Positions 58,093 to 64,000 of a stretch of 64,000 nucleotides of DNA are shown here, piece after piece. Source of the stretch: Phellopilus nigrolimitatus (taxonomy: Eukaryota; Basidiomycota; Agaricomycetes; Hymenochaetales; Hymenochaetaceae); assembly GCA_021029095.1 (NCBI GenBank), contig JAJOHG010000060.1, positions 62,001-126,000 on the forward strand. Reading direction: 5' to 3'. Each line of letters opens with the position of its first letter. Position 1 is the stretch's first letter. The position numbers and the translations under genes were made by a program. The notes beneath the pieces are model-generated. The model saw only the letters and a program-made list of their open reading frames with translations, had not been told where the DNA came from and searched no databases.

Positions 58093-59634
58093 TCACGCAG
58101 CCGCACGCCAAAACATCCGTATGCGGCCTACGAACGATACCCTGCTCCTCTCCGCTCCGGCGTCCCTCCACTCCGCACGCGCATTCTCTCCTGCAACGTC
58201 CTCCAAGACTGCGGGAGAAGCGATCCCGACGAAGCGCTTATGGATTGCGTGCTCCTCCGCCTCGAAGACGGCCCACGGCGCGGGCGCCGGTGGGGGCGGG
58301 GGCGGCGTGCGCTTGGCCGGGCGTGGGGCGTGCGCGAGCGGCGTGGAAGCTGGAGGGAGCGAGGGGCCCGCAAGGGGATGTGTGTGCGCTGGCATAGGGA
58401 AGGTGCGCGGGTAGCGCCCTCTGCATCCGTCCGGGTTCCAGAGGACAGGCAGAACGTCGAAGGGCTTGGGCGATGTGAATGCGAACTCGGAGACAGCGGG
58501 TTGAGCAGCCGCGCTTTCCATTTCGGCGAGCAGCGAACTCGCGGTGTCCAGCGCTTCAGGCTCCGCGCTGCAGCAGCCGCTATTTTCCATCTCCGTCTCC
58601 GAGGCAAAAGACGTCGCAGGCGACTCTCCATCTACACTTGTGGCGGAGACATCAGGGCTGGCAAAGCTCTCAATGCTGACCGACATCGACGAATCTTCTC
58701 CGTCCGACGTGCTCGAGATAGAGAAGATGCGGTCGCTGCGCGGTGAACCACATTCAAATGCAGCTGCAGCTTCATGTTCGGACACACCGACCATCGGCTG
58801 CGTGGGCGGTACGATGCACACGCTGGGTGGATCCAATATGTCCAACTTCGTCTTCGGCGCGCGTGAGTCGAGGAGTGCATGCAAAGAGCCATCTACGAGC
58901 GTTTTCGTCTGGCGGACGAGGGAGTTAAGCCGCTTCAGCGGTCTGGAGGCCGTACTAAGCGAAGTCGGGGAAGAACAGGGACTCGGAGGAGGGGATAGGA
59001 GCAGAGTGTGGTGGGCGCCGAGAGGGCGGTCTGTGCCCTTCTGGTCGAGGAGGCTGGCATTCCCGGGAACGGGCGATACCAGCCCGCAACGGTCGTCTCT
59101 GAGATTCAGCGAATCGAGTTCAGATGCATGGCCGGTTTCACGAACGGAGTCAGCGAGCAACGGCTGCGTGGTCGGTGGGGCGTGCAAGCTGGAAGAAAGC
59201 AGAGGCTCGGACTCTGATAGCGGCGGCAAGTACTCGGACACCTCCACAAGCTCTCGCGCAGGCTCCACGTCCGCGGTGCAAGGTGTCGCAAGCGACTCCC
59301 CATCCGCGTCAGCCCGCGCAACGTCAGAGACGGCGACACTCCCGAGGCTGACCGACGTGAACGAGCCCGAAGCGGCGGAGCAACAGTCAAGGCACTCTGA
59401 GCCGTCCGACATGCTCGAGACCGCAAATAACCGAGGTTCAGATCCCGGTTCGCATTCTTCAGAGCCAACGAGCGTCGGCTGCACTGGCGGTATGATGTAC
59501 ACGCTGGGAGGCGTCAGAGCCTCCTCCTTTGGCTTCGGCGCGTTGGAATCGATGAGGGCGTGCAGAGAGTTGTCTACCAGAGTCTTCGTCTGACGGACGA
59601 TGAGATTCAGCCTTTTCAGCCGGATGGAGGTCAT
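58093..59634 (-). CDS. 513-residue protein with internal tandem duplication
   Basis: A single open frame from ATG 59634. Residues 5-60 (RLKRLNLIVRQTKTLVDNSL, then IPPVQPTLVGSEE) recur at 231-290 (RPLKRLNSLVRQTKTLVDGS, then VPPTQPMVGVSEH), with further similarity after each (Ser/Asp-rich SSMSDGSE vs SSTSDGED, then DGESLAT vs DGESPAT). The linker at about 187-230 aligns with the untranslated sequence just upstream of the ATG, so a tandem gene copy seems to have fused. The C-terminal third is Pro-rich and ends in a conserved-looking helix (HKRFVGIASPAVLEDVAGEN) and WRDAGAERSRVSF. No known domain; the amphipathic KRLN-x2-VRQTK helix is the only repeated element. It is probably lineage-specific. 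Confidence 0.75.
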   Translation of the reverse strand: MTSIRLKRLNLIVRQTKTLVDNSLHALIDSNAPKPKEEALTPPSVYIIPPVQPTLVGSEECEPGSEPRLFAVSSMSDGSECLDCCSAASGSFTSVSLGSVAVSDVARADADGESLATPCTADVEPARELVEVSEYLPPLSESEPLLSSSLHAPPTTQPLLADSVRETGHASELDSLNLRDDRCGLVSPVPGNASLLDQKGTDRPLGAHHTLLLSPPPSPCSSPTSLSTASRPLKRLNSLVRQTKTLVDGSLHALLDSRAPKTKLDILDPPSVCIVPPTQPMVGVSEHEAAAAFECGSPRSDRIFSISSTSDGEDSSMSVSIESFASPDVSATSVDGESPATSFASETEMENSGCCSAEPEALDTASSLLAEMESAAAQPAVSEFAFTSPKPFDVLPVLWNPDGCRGRYPRTFPMPAHTHPLAGPSLPPASTPLAHAPRPAKRTPPPPPPAPAPWAVFEAEEHAIHKRFVGIASPAVLEDVAGENARAEWRDAGAERSRVSFVGRIRMFWRAAA

Positions 59635-60493
59635 GCTGACGTGCGTTGGAACGGGGAGGAGAAAAGATAGGAGGAAATCAGGGCGAGCAAATCGAGTAGC
59701 TTTTATGGCCCACTGGTCGATGAGGCTGGCATAGCTGGAAATAAGCGGTGCCTACCATGGCCAGCCTCATCGTTCTCTGAGAATGACTACCATGGACTTG
59801 CACGGACAGCGTGTTGTTTACGCTCAGCGTCTGAACGCGACATAATTACATCGAGGAACGCATTCGGCAGCATTGATTGTCTCGCATTGTATACCATATT
59901 CGACACATGAATCGAGCAGGAGGCCCTGATACCGATTCAACTCAGAAAAGGTTTTGTGCAACTGCATAAAAGATGTTAGACGGTCCGGACTTGGGGTCAG
60001 CTTCAGTTTGATTCATCGTACCAGCAAACTGCTCGTGCTATATAAGAGACATTGACTCCAAGCTCTCATGCAAGACCTAGTAGGCAAAAAAAGCATATAT
60101 CGGTCGTCGTCTTTAGAGGCCGTGGATGCAGAGCGTTGCGGCAAGCGAATCGAAGCTGGCCAGCTTCGTTGTGAACGCCAGTACGCACGTGCGGCAAGCT
60201 CCCGCCTTCGCAAACCGTCTGCGCATAGGCGAACCAAACATATTGAAGTGATTAGTCTATTGAAAATATTTACTACAACATGTGCTATTTCAGAGAATAG
60301 ACAGTGGCACCAGCCGATATGCACTGAAATCTCACCGAGTCCGAATCACGATGTGAATTCATTCATTCTAATCTGACCTGTGACTGCTATTATTTATAGG
60401 TCATAATTACCCTAGAAATAGAGTCAACTTAGATGTTCAGGCCTGTCTCTGGAATGGAAAGATGTTCGGACGAGCGAGTTGCCGCCACTTCCC
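59635..60493. other. Upstream region of the 513-residue gene, with hairpin
   Basis: It includes the homologous 5' leader of the duplicated unit (about 59635-59760) and a 13-bp inverted repeat at 59718-59730 and 59760-59772. The rest shows no gene. Confidence 0.6.
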
Positions 60494-60519
60494 GGGGGGG
60501 GGGGGGGGGGGGGGGGGGG
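60494..60519 (+). repeat. Poly-G tract (26 G)
   Basis: An uninterrupted G run following CCACTTCCC. It borders a low-CpG segment, as does the G33 tract at 40683. Confidence 0.95.
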
Positions 60520-60593
60520 AGAAACTTGGTAGAAGAAATGTTATGGTTCAATCTAAGTGCTCGACTCATAAATTACATGTCTACCCCACTCGC

Positions 60594-61082
60594 TTAATGG
60601 TCATTGGCTGCCTGTTTCTTTACAATATTGATAAGCTGGCCAAGTCCTCCCCACCAACGTTTATTGGCCTCCGCCCACTTAGCTCTGCTCTTCTCTATTG
60701 CTTCACGTGTTTCTGCTGCAAATAGCTCATCTGACTCTGCTCTACGGGCTTTGTGCAGACTCATGCCATCTTTAAGTGTTCTTTTAATTTGCTTTTCTTC
60801 CTTGTATCTGTCTCCACTTAAGTCCCTTGCTTCAAGTCTTTGATACAGGATCTTGGCTCCATAACTTGCAGATTCTGTAGAGTCTGCTGCTTTCAGAAGT
60901 TGATCCTGGAGATTCAGCTCCACAAATGCACCCTTCATATTTTCACTGGTGCTGTCCAGAACCCGACCATAGTCTCCGACAGCTTGTAAATATTTTGTGG
61001 TCAGTGACCATGCTAGAATTCGGCTATCTAAATGCAAATTGTCAAGAGGGAAGTTAAAGGAGTTGTCTGTGTTGGTCTGCAT
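60594..61082 (-). CDS. Orphan helical protein in low-CpG segment
   Basis: 162 residues from ATG 61082 to TAA 60594. The protein is rich in charged and Ala residues, probably all-helical: TTKYLQAVGDYGRVLDSTSE, then MKGAFVELNLQDQLLKAADS, RTLKDGMSLHKARRAESDEL, and KWAEANKRWWGGLGQLINIV near the end. The upstream sequence has a TATATATAA box (about 61235) and a possible 5'-UTR intron whose donor is near 61179. Codon use is AT-leaning and CpG is reduced to about a third of expectation, unlike neighbours. No family is recognised. It may belong to the same class of insertion as 40618-42165, although the proteins are not similar. Confidence 0.5.
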   Translation of the reverse strand: MQTNTDNSFNFPLDNLHLDSRILAWSLTTKYLQAVGDYGRVLDSTSENMKGAFVELNLQDQLLKAADSTESASYGAKILYQRLEARDLSGDRYKEEKQIKRTLKDGMSLHKARRAESDELFAAETREAIEKSRAKWAEANKRWWGGLGQLINIVKKQAANDH

Positions 61083-61359
61083 ATTGGAGTCTGGATTCTG
61101 GAAATCTGGAAGCTGACTGTCTTAGTACAAGAACTGGTAATTCATATGATACTAGACAGATATGAGTCTCATAGATGCTCACCTTGCTGCTAAGTGAAGT
61201 TGTTGCTGCAGGAAAGGCTGACAGGAGTGCAATATTATATATAAAATGAGCCTGCAAAGTGGCACGGACAAGTGGCACAACAAATACGATTACATTGTTA
61301 CCCATATCCAACTCAGAAGGCATCCCGTGCGTAGCTAGGTTACTGACAAGCATTAGACG
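61083..61359. other. Upstream region of the orphan gene
   Basis: This includes the putative TATA box near 61235 and ends where host-like, CpG-rich sequence resumes at about 61325. Confidence 0.4.
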
Positions 61360-61506
61360 GAAGATTGTTCGCAAAGCGTGAAGCGTTGCTGTCAAAGCAG
61401 AAAGCGTTGCTGTCAAAGCAGAAAGTGTTGCCTTCAGAGTGTAAAGCGTTGCCGTCAAAGTACGGAATATTGCTCTCAACAAACAAAGTATTGCCGAGAC
61501 CGAGCT
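61360..61506 (+). repeat. 21-nt tandem repeat array, about 7 units
   Basis: Units start near 61360, 61381, 61402, 61423, 61444, 61465 and 61486. The best unit begins aagcgttgctgtcaaagcag; the units at 61381 and 61402 are identical and the outer ones diverge. Because the unit is 21 nt, every frame stays in a seven-residue repeat: plus strand LLSKQKA units, minus strand TLSALTA units. Open frames cross the array on both strands, but no gene model is supported. Confidence 0.85.
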
Positions 61507-62093
61507 CTAAGCAGCAAGCCGGTATCGAAGGACAGAGGCTCACGAGCACGTGCTGCTGGTCTTTCGCCGTTCCAGACACGCACGGGATGGGCCGTGAACT
61601 CGACTCGGGATAATGATTGCCTTCGAGACCAAGCGGTGAAGGCACACACGCCGCCACTGTCCACAGACCTTCTCGGAGTCGGGGAGTCCTGGGCCGACCG
61701 GACAGAAGCGTCCGCTAGAACGCAACGGCCTGCGTGTGCCGCGCGTCTGCGAGTCGGCGCTTTAGCTCGTCGCGCGGAGTCTGTGGATACGCCCTAGTGG
61801 GCGCCTGTGGGCGGTCTGCATTGACTCTGCAAGTATTTCGGTAGCACTGTAGGTCCGAGTGGGTGTGCAGATCCTGTGATCGACGCCCTCAGAATAAAGC
61901 TCCGCATAACAAAAGAGAGGGATTTACTCGCCAATGCAGAACATTTCCTGTACAAGAAAGAAGTCATCCGTGAGAATAGTTTAACAGTGCCGAGCTTCCT
62001 GTTTCATTTCCACGATTCCCGGTCTGACTCCGCGCGGCAAACAGCGATTCTGCTGACCTCGCCGTCGTGTTTGTTCCTTCGAGTCGGACCACG
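61507..62093. other. Upstream region of C2H2 paralog 3
   Basis: The last about 85 bases (from ttcccggtctgactccgcg near 62016) match the sequence before the ATG of paralog 2. No other gene is seen. Confidence 0.55.
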
Positions 62094-63125
62094 ATGGCGT
62101 ACTGCGACCGATGTCAGCGTTCGTTCCTCAATGACAGTGCGCTGGACCAGCACGAAAGGGACTCCGGCAACCACTGGATATGCTATAAATGCGATCTAGA
62201 TTTCTCTACCACGATCTGGCTTGAGCAGCATTACGTTCAGAGTCCCAACCACTCATACTGCCGCAGCTGCATGAAACATTTTGACGACGACAGTGCTTAC
62301 GTGTATCACTGCGTCGATGTGCATTACTACTGCAGTGTGCACCGGTGTTTCTTCCAGTCCCCCGAGAGCCTCCGTGAGCACTACAGCGAAGACCACTGCT
62401 ACTGCGAGATCTGCGACCAGGACTTCGTCGATGTCGACGACTTCATCGACGACTTCCTTCAGCACAAAGAGAACAACCAGCCCGTTTGTTCCGCGTGCAC
62501 GAGGATATTCTCATCGAGCGAGGCGTTGACGGACCATAATGAAAGCTCGCACAACTACTGCCGCGACTGCAAGCGCTTCTTTAAGACGCCCGCGGGCCTC
62601 CAGACCCATTGTGCCTCCTCTGTTCACACGCCGCGCACGATCGCGTGCCCGGGGCGCAAGTGCCACAAGTCATTCGCCTCCCACTCCGCGCTCATCATGC
62701 ACTCGGAGAGCGACACATGTCCGTCGGGCGTTACGCGCAAAGCCGTCAACGCCTTTGTCGCGCGCATCGACCGCCAGAACATCATCACGAACCCCGCACG
62801 CATGATCGCGGGGCCCGCCGGCTACACGATCCCCGTGGAGACGGAGTACTGGGCGACCGCGGAGATGTACAACGGTCGTGCTTTTGAGTGCTTTTTGTGC
62901 CTCGATACGTTCCGGACGCTAAGCGCGCTCGACGCGCACCTCAAAAGCCTGCGCCATCTGGCGCGTATATATCGCTGTCCTGGAGCCGAGTGTCAGCGCG
63001 AGTTTCCTGCGCTTAGTGCGCTCTGGCAGCATGTCGGTAACGGAGCGTGTGGCATCGGGGGAAACAGGCAGGTCCAACACGTGATGGACAGTCTGACGAG
63101 CGGAATGAAGGCCATTGTATTGTGA
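62094..63125 (+). CDS. Multi C2H2 zinc-finger protein, paralog 3
   Basis: A single exon of 343 residues. It starts MAYCDRCQRSFLNDSALDQH and shares the domain order of paralogs 1 and 2: CDRC, CYKC, CRSC, CEIC, CSAC, CRDC, CPGRKC, CFLC and CPGAEC, the TRKAVNAFVARIDRQNIITN block, and an end in SGMKAIVL. It is closest to paralog 2, especially over the last 150 codons where DNA identity is very high. An acidic insert (VDVDDFIDDFLQHKENNQ) is longer than in paralog 2. ATG 62094 is the first Met and sits at the same point as in the paralogs. Likely nuclear, with an unknown target. Confidence 0.85.
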   Translation: MAYCDRCQRSFLNDSALDQHERDSGNHWICYKCDLDFSTTIWLEQHYVQSPNHSYCRSCMKHFDDDSAYVYHCVDVHYYCSVHRCFFQSPESLREHYSEDHCYCEICDQDFVDVDDFIDDFLQHKENNQPVCSACTRIFSSSEALTDHNESSHNYCRDCKRFFKTPAGLQTHCASSVHTPRTIACPGRKCHKSFASHSALIMHSESDTCPSGVTRKAVNAFVARIDRQNIITNPARMIAGPAGYTIPVETEYWATAEMYNGRAFECFLCLDTFRTLSALDAHLKSLRHLARIYRCPGAECQREFPALSALWQHVGNGACGIGGNRQVQHVMDSLTSGMKAIVL

Positions 63126-63817
63126 AGGACAAGTCGACGGCTCCTGAAAAAATAACTGTATTTGTATTTCATTTCTATGCTTTTTGAACAAACTCCTTTC
63201 TTTTCGAGATTCACTTCACATGCCTTCATTTTGGTATATTCGACATACTCCCTCGGGTTCTCATGGTTCTGCAAATGAAGAAAAGACAGTTGTTTTTGAT
63301 CTACTTCTAAGAAATACTATACTTTATCTCACGTTGTACTCAGGTATTGAATGTATGGCATATGTATGGGTATATCGCCAGAAGAGCTCATCGACAATAA
63401 CCTTGATTAGGGTTTCCGGAAACCCACTTCGTGGACGACTCAAAAAGCTTAGGAAAGTTTAGCATATCTCAGCCGCGCTGACACTCATCCTCAGGCTTCG
63501 CATCGAATGGGAATGGACTCGGGATCCTCGTACGGATCGTTTTCGCTTTAGCGACGGCGTGCCAAATTGTTCATGAACGCAAGTATATGGTGACCGCTGA
63601 CGGAACGACAGGAAAGCGCTGGGCTGAGAGGCTGCGATAAGCAAAAAAAAAAAAAAAAAAAAAAAAAAACTCACTTGGAAGCCTGACAAGCGTACTGCAA
63701 CAACAGAAGGGGTCTTTAGTATGGATACAAGCGCACGTTAGCAGATGATCAGCCAACCTTATTCAAAGGTTTTCCCTTTTAATTTTAGAAGAGAATACTT
63801 ACATTGAAGAAGGAATG
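63126..63817. other. Intergenic with A27 tract
   Basis: The first about 150 bases match the 3' flank of paralog 2 in part. An A27 run is at 63643-63669. On the minus strand this is a long T run followed by GCTTATCGCAG and preceded by GTGAGT, which resembles an intron; the flanking exons are too short to support a gene. Confidence 0.45.
63643..63669 (+). repeat. Poly-A tract (27 A)
   Basis: An uninterrupted A run. On the minus strand it could be the polypyrimidine tract of an intron between GTGAGT (about 63675) and GCAG (about 63637). Confidence 0.9.
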
Positions 63818-64000
63818 CTATGCAAGCGCATGAAGCGCAGCCACAGACGGCGCTGGAATCACGATTGGCGCTCTCGGTTCCTCGGCGGCAATGGTGTGCA
63901 AGATTCGCCTCGTACTCACAACAAAGCACTCGCTCCGGTAAATTATTTCGAGTCGAAAAAAGGCAAGAAATTGCGCTGGCGACAGGTTCGAAAATATTCC
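63818..64000 (-). CDS. C-terminal part of an unknown gene, off right edge
   Basis: From the window edge the minus strand is open for 60 codons to a TAG at 63820-63818, with good coding character: SNLSPAQFLAFFRLEIIYRS, then STRRILHTIAAEEPRAP, and VIPAPSVAALHALA at the end. A GTGAGT within it (about 63915) could instead be a splice donor, which would change the C-terminus. A relic of the same sequence lies at 37625-37722. The family is not recognised. Confidence 0.5.
   Translation of the reverse strand, partial: GIFSNLSPAQFLAFFRLEIIYRSECFVVSTRRILHTIAAEEPRAPIVIPAPSVAALHALA

Noticed and set aside
57479..58171. 230-codon minus-strand frame with hydrophobic stretches
   Set aside because: Overlaps the 3' end of the 513-residue gene in another phase, is Cys/Phe/Leu-rich without conserved pattern, and probably is 3' untranslated sequence.
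58544..59593. 349-codon plus-strand frame across the duplicated gene
   Set aside because: Ser-rich mirror of the minus-strand gene; the internal duplication and family-like ends are on the minus strand.
1..64000. CRISPR array, prokaryotic operon or phage-type defence system
   Set aside because: The window is eukaryotic, with spliced genes and no regularly spaced repeat-spacer array.

Overview
The window looks like nuclear DNA of an agaricomycete basidiomycete, probably a polypore relative. Genes are split by many introns of about 49-60 nt with GT-AG ends, coding sequence is CpG- and GC-rich, and several recognisable families are typical of that group: fungal UbiA-like prenyltransferase, a DUF7223-type secreted protein, sedolisins, a Gti1/Pac2 regulator and C2H2 finger paralogs. 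All exon models were drawn by eye from splice signals, reading frame and paralog comparison.

Layout. 1-12.1 kb: a sedolisin (S53 peptidase) cluster. One copy runs off the left edge. Two intact five-exon copies (3012-4962 +, 10058-11993 -) form a long inverted duplication, tail to tail, around a UbiA-type prenyltransferase (8350-9436 +). 12.1-23.2 kb: gene-poor and full of decayed coding sequence, including a possible TBC-domain relic near 14.4 kb. 23.2-24.5 kb: a Gti1/Pac2 (WOPR) transcription factor. 24.5-29.3 kb: no gene seen. 29.3-30.5 kb: a HAPSTR1/DUF4588-like protein. 31.1-33.6 kb: an eleven-exon secreted DUF7223-like protein (minus). 36.5-40.1 kb: two divergent C2H2 paralogs; a third lies at 62.1-63.1 kb. 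40.6-42.2 kb: a sharply bounded CpG desert with a G33 tract and a two-exon orphan gene. 42.3-49.4 kb: two large paralogous disordered proteins with a small coiled-coil gene between them. 50.0-51.4 kb: a broken pepsin-like aspartic protease. 52.3-57.4 kb: a 69-residue basic protein and a complete Kap123/importin-4. 58.1-59.6 kb: a 513-residue protein made by tandem self-duplication. 60.5-61.3 kb: a second low-CpG insert beside a G26 tract. 63.8-64.0 kb: the 3' end of an unknown gene from the right.

Functions are mixed rather than one pathway: secreted protein digestion (sedolisins, aspartic protease relic), nuclear import (Kap123), transcription control (WOPR, C2H2), and lineage-specific proteins. 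The strongest themes are local duplication followed by decay, and two inserted segments of alien base composition. I see no CRISPR array, rRNA, convincing tRNA or complete known transposon.
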